64,000 bases of DNA from Flavobacterium granuli (GTDB lineage Bacteria; Bacteroidota; Bacteroidia; Flavobacteriales; Flavobacteriaceae). A program made the position numbers and the translations under genes. The DNA lies in NCBI RefSeq assembly GCF_900129705.1, contig NZ_FQWO01000005.1, positions 62,001 to 126,000 of the forward strand. The letters run 5' to 3'. A model generated the notes under the pieces. That model saw only the letters and a program-made list of their open reading frames with translations. It was not told the DNA's origin and searched no databases. Of this stretch, positions 27,971 through 36,159 are shown piece after piece; the stretch's first letter is position 1; each line of letters opens with the position of its first letter.

Positions 27971-29887
27971 TTATGAAAATTGAGTCAATTGAAATTTATT
28001 CTTTATTAATTCTTCCAATTCCTTCATTGGGGCAAGCGCATTTTTCAATTTTTCCTTGTCAATTTTTGACATTTCTTCCAGATTGATATATTGACCAGAA
28101 TCATCATTTTTCAATCCTTCCAATGTTCTAAATTTTGATAAAGTTAGAAACGCTTCGGCACAATTGAGATAAATTTCGGAATGCTTTGGATCCGTTATTG
28201 CTAATTGTTTAAATCGAAGATAAGTATTGTTGATTCCAATTAAGTCATAGCTTAAAGCAAATAAACGGGCACTATCTACCAGAGGCATTAAAGCGCGTGT
28301 TTTTATATCAAAGAAGTCTTTGTAAATACCTTCTTCTTCAACAATAAATTTCTTAAAAAAGCTCAAAGGAGAATTCTTTCTTAACGCATCATTTCCTAAA
28401 AAATCAAAAAACAGAGTATTGTTTTTAGCATTTCTGAAAACAACATTAGTAATTGCATCTTCAATTTTTTGTTCTCCAATGACAAGCTCATAATCAAAGA
28501 AAATACTGCTGAGTTCATTGCTGTTTTCACCTGGAGTATTCATCCAGGCATCGTATTGTTTTACCCAATCTGTCAGGGATTTACACCAAAGCATATTGCT
28601 TCCCATATGTCCGTTTGGACACAATTCATAGCCTACTTTTTCAAGAGTTAAAGTTGTCTTTTTCCCTAATTTAAGGAAATAATCCTTTACTTCTCTATAT
28701 TTTTCGGCGGCAACATCTTCAAAAATCAAGATACTATCTTGGTCTGTAAGCAATAATTGTTCTTTTCTTCCTTGACTTCCAATGCTTAACCAAGCAAATC
28801 GAGCAGGAGGTGAGCCTAAATCTAAAATGGAGAGCTCGACTGCTCGCTTTATTATGGCAAAGTTTATCTCACTTGCAATATTATTGATATGGGTAAGCGG
28901 TATATTTTTAAATATTGAATTTTGGATTAAATCAGCCAATCGCAAACGAATTTGCTTCAGTTCTTTTGAACTTTGGGAGCGTTTTATTTCTTTAATCAAA
29001 ACTCCAGGATTGTTGGCTTGGGCGATCACCAAATCATGCTCAGAAATTACTCCTTTGATAACAGATTTATTTGTCCCATCTTGGGTAACACACAAATGGG
29101 TCACGTTATTTTTGAGCATAAGCAATTGGGCTTCCGCCAATGAAACATTTTCAATAACCGTTATTATTGGTGTTGACATGATTGTATCTACAGAGACGGT
29201 ATTTGTGTATCTTCCAGTAGCAATTTTTGAAGACATATCAGTGTGAGTAACCATCCCAATAGGCATATTGTTTTCGCAGACAATCGCGCTATTCAATAAA
29301 GTTTCGGCCATTAACTGGGCAACATCTTTAACAATTGCGTCTGCAGTAACCACTATTGGATTGCTATTATAGCTTAAAGCTTGAAAAAACTGCATTTCTG
29401 CCTTTTGATCAGAGTAAAATACCGTATCCGAAATAATACTTTTACCCAGGTTTTGGCTGGTTTTAGTTTGTTGTGAGTTTGCTGCAAAATTCTCCAATAG
29501 AAAATCCAAAACAGCAGCGTTATTTGCTACAAATGGTCTAAATACAGCAATTGGAATAGCATAAACAATACTTTCTTCGCGCGCTTTTGCGGTCATCATA
29601 TAGTTATTCTTAGCAAAAAACGGACGCAAGCCAAAAATAGCACCTTCGTGGCATTTACTCAAAATAGTTTCTTCGGCATCTGCAATGGCGTACAAGTTGA
29701 TAAGTCCTGAGTTTACCATATAAAAACAATCATGCAAAGGATCATTGATTTGGAACAAGGTCTTGTTTTTTTCTAAATTTAATACACGAATATTCGCTGC
29801 AATTTCAGAAAGTTCTTGAAATGTCAATTGATCAAATGGAGCGTATTCTTTTAAAAAATCAGCAATGTGTTCCGCAATTGTATTCAT
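27971..29887 (-). CDS. CNB-CBS-DUF294 signalling protein
   Basis: This 638-residue cytoplasmic protein has four parts: a cyclic-nucleotide-binding-like domain (about 10-125; EKNKTLFQINDPLHDCFYMVNSG), two CBS repeats (about 170-290; TVSVDTIMSTPIITV), a DUF294 nucleotidyltransferase domain with the GS-x-GR-x-E motif (WLSIGSQGRKEQLLLTDQDS, near 370) and a helical C-terminal domain. Such proteins resemble GlnD-type transferases and are often encoded with acetyl-CoA synthetase and acetate permease. I infer a regulatory role in acetate metabolism. The exonuclease-like gene follows by two bases. Confidence 0.88.
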   Translation of the reverse strand: MNTIAEHIADFLKEYAPFDQLTFQELSEIAANIRVLNLEKNKTLFQINDPLHDCFYMVNSGLINLYAIADAEETILSKCHEGAIFGLRPFFAKNNYMMTAKAREESIVYAIPIAVFRPFVANNAAVLDFLLENFAANSQQTKTSQNLGKSIISDTVFYSDQKAEMQFFQALSYNSNPIVVTADAIVKDVAQLMAETLLNSAIVCENNMPIGMVTHTDMSSKIATGRYTNTVSVDTIMSTPIITVIENVSLAEAQLLMLKNNVTHLCVTQDGTNKSVIKGVISEHDLVIAQANNPGVLIKEIKRSQSSKELKQIRLRLADLIQNSIFKNIPLTHINNIASEINFAIIKRAVELSILDLGSPPARFAWLSIGSQGRKEQLLLTDQDSILIFEDVAAEKYREVKDYFLKLGKKTTLTLEKVGYELCPNGHMGSNMLWCKSLTDWVKQYDAWMNTPGENSNELSSIFFDYELVIGEQKIEDAITNVVFRNAKNNTLFFDFLGNDALRKNSPLSFFKKFIVEEEGIYKDFFDIKTRALMPLVDSARLFALSYDLIGINNTYLRFKQLAITDPKHSEIYLNCAEAFLTLSKFRTLEGLKNDDSGQYINLEEMSKIDKEKLKNALAPMKELEELIKNKFQLTQFS

Positions 29888-30232
29888 AGGTTTTTCTTAA
29901 TTTACAAAACAAAATTAAGGAATTAAACATTTATAATTCATTACTATTTGTTGTAAAATTGTTGTTTTATAAAAAAGGTTTTTTCTATTTTTTTCTGTAA
30001 TGATTTTTAGATCCTTTTAATATAATACAAAGCCTTGATTCAGAATAGAAGCCATTTATGGACATGAACAATGAAATAGCAAATAAGTGTTTTTTAATAA
30101 ATCCTATTTTACATAATATAAATTATAGTTCATTTTTTATTAGTTGATTTTATTAGTTGATTTTATTAGTTGATTTTATAATTGGATTTTTAACTTAAAT
30201 TTTAAATAAGAACTGCTTTTATAAAATAATGA
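29888..30232. other. AT-rich gap between the DUF294 gene and the sugar operon
   Basis: No gene is visible in these 345 bases. They should contain the promoter of the minus-strand DUF294 gene: 29910-29917 reads TAATTTTG on that strand, a -7 match without a clear -33. A 13-bp tandem repeat lies at the far end. No strong terminator for the sugar operon is visible. Confidence 0.5.
30139..30190. repeat. 13-bp tandem repeat, three perfect copies and one degenerate
   Basis: ATTAGTTGATTTT occurs three times head to tail (30139-30177), followed by a fourth copy with three changes (30178-30190). It sits 43 bases after the end of the permease gene and about 250 bases upstream of the DUF294 start codon. 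Confidence 0.85.
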
Positions 30233-31555
30233 TTAGTTTTTAGAATGATGGTATGAAGTATATCCATAAAGTGTAACTATTGCTAAACAGATTAACGGCA
30301 AAATAAACGAAAAATTCACTTCAGGAATAAATCCGAAAATTTTTAAATCTGAAAATCCAGGTCCGCCCCAATCCAAAACACTTGCTTGCAACAATGGCAT
30401 TAATGCACCACCTACAATAGCCATAACCAAACCTGAAGAACCAATTTTAGCTTCATCTCCCATATCTTTTAAAGCAATTCCGTAAATGGTTGGGAACATA
30501 ATAGACATAAAAATTGAAATCGAAATTAAGGAAATTAAACCAGGAATTCCTTGTAATACTATCGCTCCAGCTGTACAAAGCATTCCTCCAATACCAAAAT
30601 ATACTAGCATTTTTGAAGGATTAATAGTTTTCATCATCGCTGTACCAATCCATCTTCCTGTTAAAAACAATAACATTGCTGCAATATTATAGTTTGTTGC
30701 AGTGATATTTAGCCCATAGGTATGATTGATATTATCAACATATTGGTACATAAAAGTCCAACACAAGATTTGAGCACCTACGTAAAATGCTTGGGCAATA
30801 ACTCCATTTTTATAATTTTTGTTGGCCAATAATTTTTTGAATGATTCAGATAGCGACATTTTTTCTTCATAAACTGTTTTTGGCATTTTTGTAAAAATGA
30901 TAATAATCAATATGGCTAATACAAAAATTCCTAATCCGATATAAGGAATACTAATAATATTTAAATCGTGTTCTCTAATCGATGCTAATTTATCCGATGA
31001 CAAGGCTTTGAATGCTTCTGGCGTATAACTGTTTGATTTTATGGTTCCGATAATCAATTGCTGTGCTAAAACTAATCCTGTTATGGCTCCAATTGGGTTA
31101 AATGCTTGTGCTAAATTTAAACGTTGCGTTGCTGTTTTGTTATCACCTAAGAATAGAATCAAAGGATTTGATGTTGTTTCAAGAAAAGCTAAACCACAAG
31201 TAATTACCCAAAGTGATACAAGAAAAAAAGTATAATTTTGATAATGAGCTGCTGGATAAAACAAAAAAGCTCCTGTCGCATACAAAATAAGGCCTAATAT
31301 AATTCCTGATTTGTAGCTGTATTTTCTAATGAATAATGCCGCTGGAAAAGCCATAAAAAAGTAACCGAAATAAAACGCCATCTGAACAAATGATGCTTGT
31401 AAATTGGAAAGTTCCGGCATTACCTTTTTAAAAGTAGATACCATTGGTGCCGTTAATTCATTGGCAATTCCCCAAAGAGCAAATAATATAGTTATTATTA
31501 TAAATTGAAAAACGTATTCTTTACTGACTACAGGTATTTTTTTGGATAGATTCAT
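30233..31555 (-). CDS. FHS-family sugar:H+ symporter (FucP/GluP-like MFS)
   Basis: This 440-residue protein has about twelve hydrophobic helices and the FucP/GluP look: FALWGIANELTAPMVSTFKKVMPELSNLQASFVQMAFYFGYF near the N-terminus, then AFLETTSNPLILFLGDNKTATQRLNLAQAFNPIGAITG and a C-terminal GDEAKIGSSGLVMAIVGGALMP. These permeases bring fucose, glucose, galactose or fructose-type sugars across the inner membrane with a proton. It is the last gene of a four-gene operon with a PfkB kinase 16 bases upstream, so its substrate is probably the sugar handled by that kinase. Confidence 0.9.
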   Translation of the reverse strand: MNLSKKIPVVSKEYVFQFIIITILFALWGIANELTAPMVSTFKKVMPELSNLQASFVQMAFYFGYFFMAFPAALFIRKYSYKSGIILGLILYATGAFLFYPAAHYQNYTFFLVSLWVITCGLAFLETTSNPLILFLGDNKTATQRLNLAQAFNPIGAITGLVLAQQLIIGTIKSNSYTPEAFKALSSDKLASIREHDLNIISIPYIGLGIFVLAILIIIIFTKMPKTVYEEKMSLSESFKKLLANKNYKNGVIAQAFYVGAQILCWTFMYQYVDNINHTYGLNITATNYNIAAMLLFLTGRWIGTAMMKTINPSKMLVYFGIGGMLCTAGAIVLQGIPGLISLISISIFMSIMFPTIYGIALKDMGDEAKIGSSGLVMAIVGGALMPLLQASVLDWGGPGFSDLKIFGFIPEVNFSFILPLICLAIVTLYGYTSYHHSKN

Positions 31556-31571
31556 TGTTAGCTTGGTTTAA

Positions 31572-32510
31572 TTAGTTTTGAATAGTTACTGATTCCTTGA
31601 TTTTAGGTTCTATTTTGTCAAATCCGGATAAAAAATCATCTATTTCAGATGGAGAAATAACTGGGTTTGCTCCTTCATTTTGGGCGACAATTGCCCCAAC
31701 GGCACTGGCAAAATTAATCGCGTATTGTGGGTCTTCTCCGTTCAGTAACATTATAATTAAGGAAGCCAAAAAAGAATCCCCGGAACCCACGGTATCAACA
31801 ACATTTACTTTGAATCCGCAATTATGATAAAAAGTATCATTACAATATAAAACTGCTCCATGAGATCCTAAAGTAACACAAACCGTATCAGTATTGGTTT
31901 CCTTTGCAATGAATTTAATATTTTGCTCCAATGACTTTTTATTCGAATTTAAATCCTCGCAAATTTCATTTAACTCATCGTCATTAAACTTAATAAAATC
32001 AGCTGCTTGCAATAAATCCAAAACATTTTTCTTGGTATAATGTGGCACTCTTAAATTCACATCAAATATTTTATATTTTGCAACAGCTAAAAGTTGCTCC
32101 AATGTATTTCTGGAAACTGAATCTCTTGAAGACAAACTTCCGTAGACAAAAAAATCTGCTTTTTCAACAATTGAAATATTCTCGTTTGAAGTTTCAATTT
32201 TGTCCCAAGCCGAAGGATAATTGATGTCATACGATGCATTTCCTTTTTCATTCAAAATAACGTTCACTAAACCTGTAGGATAAATATCCTTTACCTGAAT
32301 AGCATCCGTTTTAATATCTGCTTTTTTTAAATAATCAACCAATATTTTTCCGTTAGCATCATTTCCTACAGCACTTATCATAGCAACCTCTGCTCCTAGC
32401 GAATTTAATCTTGAAGCTACATTTAGTGGCGCTCCACCAATTTTTTTGTGTTCCAAGAAAACATCAAAAAGGATTTCTCCAAAACAAACACCGTTTAATT
32501 TCTTTTTCAT
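31572..32510 (-). CDS. PfkB-family carbohydrate kinase (fructokinase-like)
   Basis: This 312-residue ribokinase-family enzyme has FGEILFDVF and GGAPLNVASRLNSLGAEVAMISAVGNDANG at the N-terminus, the latter being PfkB signature 1 and typical of fructokinases. The catalytic block VNVVDTVGSGDSFLASLIIMLL near residue 250 is PfkB signature 2, with the Asp base. I chose ATG 32510; an upstream frame start adds nine unlikely residues. With the epimerase upstream, the natural reaction may be phosphorylation of fructose to fructose 6-phosphate. Confidence 0.88.
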   Translation of the reverse strand: MKKKLNGVCFGEILFDVFLEHKKIGGAPLNVASRLNSLGAEVAMISAVGNDANGKILVDYLKKADIKTDAIQVKDIYPTGLVNVILNEKGNASYDINYPSAWDKIETSNENISIVEKADFFVYGSLSSRDSVSRNTLEQLLAVAKYKIFDVNLRVPHYTKKNVLDLLQAADFIKFNDDELNEICEDLNSNKKSLEQNIKFIAKETNTDTVCVTLGSHGAVLYCNDTFYHNCGFKVNVVDTVGSGDSFLASLIIMLLNGEDPQYAINFASAVGAIVAQNEGANPVISPSEIDDFLSGFDKIEPKIKESVTIQN

Positions 32511-32563
32511 TTTTTTGTGATTTTGTAAAAAAAGCATTGAATAATTACTTTTTTTAGGTTTAA

Positions 32564-33418
32564 TTATAGTTGATTAGTATACCATTTTTCGACCATCTTC
32601 CTCATAAAAGCAAGACTGCCTTTAGCAAGATCTTCCGAGTTGTATTTAGAAAGTCTCCACAAGGAAGTTGGGCCAACTAATGCTGTGATTTCGGAAGAAA
32701 AATTCTCCAAAACTAGCGGACCTTGATAGTTAATGGCTGCCAAAGCTTTGAAAAAATCATCCCAATGAACATTTCCTTCGCCGGTCATACCGCGATCACT
32801 TTCCGTTATATGTACATGTTTCAAACGATTTCCTGCACGAATAATGGGATCATAGAAATTTAGTTCTTCAATATTCATGTGGAAAGTATCCAGATGTAAT
32901 CCTATGTTAGGTTTTCCAATAGATTCAATCATATCCAAAACTTCATCAGCTGCCGTGAATACATAACTTTCGTACCGATTAATAGGTTCAGGAGCAATGA
33001 TGATATTAAGTTTATTGGCGTAATCAGCAACTTCGGTAAATACTTGTTGAATGATTATCCTTTCTTCTTTGGTACATGGATTTCCGGTAAATGTTCCAAT
33101 GGCAGAATGTAAGACCCCTCCTAAAAAATCACCTTCCATTTCAGCTACTTTATCAAGAGCTGATTTTATTATTGATGTGGCTTGTTCAGGATATAAAGGA
33201 ATGTGACAGTTTGCGGGTAAATTCAGCGAACAACGAGCTGCAATACCATTATCGGCTAGTAGTTTTTTTGTTGTTTTTGCATCGAAATCTAATGAACTTG
33301 GCAAGATAATTTCAAGCATATCAAAACCATATTCAGCAGTTTTTTCTATTGCATATTGTCCTCCTTCGGAACTCCATCCGGGGATAAATGACAAAATTGT
33401 TGTTCCAAAAATTGGCAT
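32564..33418 (-). CDS. TIM-barrel sugar epimerase (ketose 3-epimerase-like)
   Basis: This 284-residue protein matches the D-tagatose/D-psicose 3-epimerase pattern. The four expected metal ligands are visible: Glu in IAPEPINRYESY, Asp in LHLDTFHMNIEE, His in LKHVHITESDRGMTGEGNVHW and Glu in LVLENFSS. Such enzymes interconvert ketohexoses at C3 using Mn2+, for example allulose and fructose. It has no export signal. It lies between the porin and the kinase in one operon. The exact sugar is inference. Confidence 0.82.
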   Translation of the reverse strand: MPIFGTTILSFIPGWSSEGGQYAIEKTAEYGFDMLEIILPSSLDFDAKTTKKLLADNGIAARCSLNLPANCHIPLYPEQATSIIKSALDKVAEMEGDFLGGVLHSAIGTFTGNPCTKEERIIIQQVFTEVADYANKLNIIIAPEPINRYESYVFTAADEVLDMIESIGKPNIGLHLDTFHMNIEELNFYDPIIRAGNRLKHVHITESDRGMTGEGNVHWDDFFKALAAINYQGPLVLENFSSEITALVGPTSLWRLSKYNSEDLAKGSLAFMRKMVEKWYTNQL

Positions 33419-33461
33419 ATCTATATAATTTAAGAATTTATTTGTGATTGAACGAGTTGGT

Positions 33462-34844
33462 TTAAAATAGCCACCATTCTGTTTTTACTCCAATAAAAGA
33501 GCCCCAACGTTTTTGATTCACTTGTAAAAAAGGCGAATAGTTATTATTTTTAGCGTAATCATTATAGTGTGCTAACGTGCAAACAAGGCGAATGTGAGGA
33601 CGGCTCCAAGGATCTTTTTTTCCTAATGGAACAATGGTGGGAACAAAAGAAAATTTCCACATATTGGCTTCTGGATTATCACCATCTTTTCGTACGGCAT
33701 AATGCACTTCTTCAATCAAGTGCAACCACTTCGTTACATAATAGAAACTTCTGAAACCAACTACGAAATCTGTTTTTTGATTGTACAACTGATTTCCGTT
33801 GAAATATTCGTCCTTATTTGTATTGGCAGAACCACCTTTGCTTTTTGTGAAAACGCCATATACGTTGATACTGAATTTTTGCGAGAGATTTAGCAGAAAA
33901 TGTTCCACCATGGTAAAGGAATACGCATTTGTATATTTTCCTTCAGAATCTGGCGCTCCATAAGTTGCCCAAGTAAAAGTGTTTCCGTTATCGCCTCCAT
34001 TTGCAATTCCGGAGCCGTATCGAACAGAAAGTTGATTGAATGAACCTGGTAAAGCAGTTTTGAACTGATTATTGTATTTAATTCCAGCGACCCAGCCGTT
34101 ATCGGATGGATAATTTTTAGAAGCATTTTTTGAATTGGTAGAAACATAATGAAACTCACCCAAAAGTTTGATTACATTATCGTTTTTCAAGTGCAAACTG
34201 TGCTCTCCAATCCAAACCATGCGTTGGCGAATAGCAGGATTTGTTGCGCCTGCAACTGTTACTTCATAATTATAAGGATAGACATTTGTTGAATCAGCAG
34301 AAGCGGGCATCAACATCGTCAGTTCTGTATTTTTATGGCTTACGCCAAAACCTTGCGCGGAATGATCGTCAAAATAAAAATAATCACTGATATGAATGTC
34401 ATCATAGCGACGAAAACGAGACCCTGCCCACGCAGACCATTTACTTCCCATGATATTTCTGGCTTCAATATAAGCTTCGGGAAGAATAAATGTCAGCCCA
34501 TTATTAGAACGGGAACTTACATTTCCCACAAACTGACCATTGGCAGAATACATTCCCAAACGCATTTGGAACGTTACGTTTGTACTGTCTTTACCGTCAA
34601 TTTTTGGAGAAAAGTGTATTGCAGGTAATATATCGATATAGTCTGTTTGTTCTAAACGTCCGCCTAATGATCCTTGACCGGAAAGATTCAAAGGTTTCCA
34701 CATGTTTCCTTCACCATTTGGCGAAAGCCCAACCCCGATTCGCCCCGTTGACCCTAATGAAAAATTAGAATTAGTTATAACCACCTGTGAATAAATTGGT
34801 ATGAACAGTATTGAAAATAAGAATATAAAAAGTGCTTTTTGCAT
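33462..34844 (-). CDS. LamB-type outer-membrane sugar porin
   Basis: This 460-residue protein has a cleavable signal peptide (about residues 1-19, ending IYS-Q) and alternating beta strands, and ends in a terminal Phe (EWWLF), all typical of outer-membrane barrels. Segments recall maltoporin: WSAWAGSRFRRYDDIHISDYFYFDD and DPWSRPHIRLVCTLAHYNDYAKN. Trimeric LamB porins let sugars diffuse through the outer membrane. No SusC/SusD pair is present, so this locus uses simple diffusion rather than TonB-driven uptake. It is the first gene of the operon and is divergent from the Nudix regulator. Confidence 0.82.
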   Translation of the reverse strand: MQKALFIFLFSILFIPIYSQVVITNSNFSLGSTGRIGVGLSPNGEGNMWKPLNLSGQGSLGGRLEQTDYIDILPAIHFSPKIDGKDSTNVTFQMRLGMYSANGQFVGNVSSRSNNGLTFILPEAYIEARNIMGSKWSAWAGSRFRRYDDIHISDYFYFDDHSAQGFGVSHKNTELTMLMPASADSTNVYPYNYEVTVAGATNPAIRQRMVWIGEHSLHLKNDNVIKLLGEFHYVSTNSKNASKNYPSDNGWVAGIKYNNQFKTALPGSFNQLSVRYGSGIANGGDNGNTFTWATYGAPDSEGKYTNAYSFTMVEHFLLNLSQKFSINVYGVFTKSKGGSANTNKDEYFNGNQLYNQKTDFVVGFRSFYYVTKWLHLIEEVHYAVRKDGDNPEANMWKFSFVPTIVPLGKKDPWSRPHIRLVCTLAHYNDYAKNNNYSPFLQVNQKRWGSFIGVKTEWWLF

Positions 34845-35043
34845 AGAAGTTTTATTTTAAAAAAGGCTCAAATAAGTTTTTGGTGGTTTTATATCTTATG
34901 AACGGTAACTTTATATAATTAAATTTTGTTTTTTTTTTGCTCTTAATATATCAAATACTCAAATGGATTTCAGGTCTAAAATTTGGTTTTACAAATAGTA
35001 TTATAGCTTTTTAATATTAAGCGTCATTTTGAATATTATTTTT

Positions 35044-35073
35044 CAAATGTATTATTTTTTTTTTAATTAGCAA
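35044..35073 (-). promoter_or_regulatory. Promoter of the porin-epimerase-kinase-permease operon
   Basis: Read on the minus strand: TTG (35073-35071), a 19-base spacer and TACATTTG (35051-35044), a full match to the flavobacterial consensus. A start near 35037 gives a 5' leader of about 190 bases before the porin. Confidence 0.65.
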
Positions 35074-35133
35074 TAAAAAAAACTTGATAATTATCTATAT
35101 TTAACAAATATCAGCATGTTTGTATACTTTTTT

Positions 35134-35155
35134 AATAAATAAGTATTAATTTATT
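35134..35155. promoter_or_regulatory. Possible Nudix-regulator operator
   Basis: Inverted repeat with 7-bp arms (AATAAAT / ATTTATT) and an 8-base spacer; its 22-bp span fits the footprint of a dimeric winged-helix regulator. It lies about 60 bases upstream of the porin operon's -33 element. Confidence 0.25.
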
Positions 35156-35237
35156 GTAAATAACATATAACGTAATAATGACATTTAATTATGAAAATAA
35201 ACCGTATTTCGAAAATATATAATTATAAATAAATCAT

Positions 35238-35245
35238 TAGTTTTG
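35238..35245 (+). promoter_or_regulatory. Candidate -7 element of the Nudix regulator gene
   Basis: TAGTTTTG matches TAnnTTTG, 66 bases before the start codon. No TTG at the -33 distance. Confidence 0.35.
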
Positions 35246-35310
35246 TAGTAGGAAAAGATCCTGCATAACATTACCTCTTTCAAAAATTATTTATATTCTC
35301 ACTCTTTATT

Positions 35311-36045
35311 ATGTCTAAAATAATTCCAAATATATCTGTAGACTGTGTCGTTTTTGGGTTTGACACCAATACAAAATCACTTAACGTATTATTAATAAAA
35401 CGCTATTTAGAATCTGAGGATGATGACGAACCGTTGGTTAATGATTATGTTCTTACGGGCTACCATACATTTGAGCAGGAAACTATAGATGAAACTGCTA
35501 CCAGAGTTTTGAAGGAATTAACAGGACTTGATAATGTCTATAAAAAACAATTTAAAGTTTTTGGAGATCCAAATCGTTTGATGAATGAAAAAGATATTAT
35601 TTGGGCCCAAAACGAAAATTTTAATCAGCGAACCATAACAATTGCTTATTATTTTTTGGTAAAAACACATGAAGTTGATTTAGAAAATAATATCCATCAT
35701 CCACAATGGTTCCCAGTAAATGACTTGCCAGAATTAGGTTTTGACCATAGGGATATTATCAATGAAGCCTATGCTGATTTAAAAGAAAAAGCGTTGTACA
35801 AACCTATTATTTTTGAGCTTTTACCAGATAAATTCACTTTTAATGAATTGCAGGATACTTATGAATCTATACTGGGAAATGAAATGGATAATCGTAATTT
35901 CAGGAGAAAACTGCTAACTAAAAAGTATATTATTGCTCTTGATGAAAAGCAAGTTGGCGTTTCAAAAAGACCTTCGCAACTCTTTATGTTTAGTAAAGAT
36001 GTTTACCAAAAAACATACAAAGAGAGTTACTTAATAAATATTTAG
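35311..36045 (+). CDS. Nudix-related transcriptional regulator (NrtR/AraR type)
   Basis: This 244-residue protein has an N-terminal Nudix fold (about 5-140) and a C-terminal winged helix (about 165-240; FTFNELQDTYESILGNEMDNRNFRRKLLTKKYI). The Nudix box, GYHTFEQETIDETATRVLKE then LTGL, lacks the REUxEE core, so it should sense a ligand rather than hydrolyse one. Nudix regulators in Bacteroidota control sugar genes such as arabinose operons. Divergent placement from the porin-epimerase-kinase-permease operon indicates that it controls that set, probably responding to the sugar or its phosphate. Confidence 0.87.
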   Translation: MSKIIPNISVDCVVFGFDTNTKSLNVLLIKRYLESEDDDEPLVNDYVLTGYHTFEQETIDETATRVLKELTGLDNVYKKQFKVFGDPNRLMNEKDIIWAQNENFNQRTITIAYYFLVKTHEVDLENNIHHPQWFPVNDLPELGFDHRDIINEAYADLKEKALYKPIIFELLPDKFTFNELQDTYESILGNEMDNRNFRRKLLTKKYIIALDEKQVGVSKRPSQLFMFSKDVYQKTYKESYLINI

Positions 36046-36132
36046 AACGCTATTTGAAAACATAGAAAAAGGCATCAGTGTTTTTTATCTTGTATTGCTT
36101 GACAAATCATTTAGATTGGCATCTTAAATATC

Positions 36133-36140
36133 TACCTTTG
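36133..36140 (+). promoter_or_regulatory. Candidate -7 element of the efflux pump gene
   Basis: TACCTTTG matches TAnnTTTG only 20 bases before the TTG start at 36160. The close spacing leaves a very short leader and supports that start. Confidence 0.4.
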
Positions 36141-36159
36141 CAAAAAAAATAAAATAATT

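Larger units (their letters stand above)
34845..35310. other. Divergent control region between porin operon and Nudix regulator
   Basis: These 466 AT-rich bases hold no gene. They contain a good minus-strand promoter (35044-35073), a plus-strand -7 element (35238-35245) and two palindromes: GATAATTATC (35086-35095) and AATAAAT-N8-ATTTATT (35134-35155). The palindromes lie between the two promoters and could be regulator sites, though short AT palindromes are frequent by chance. Confidence 0.45.
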
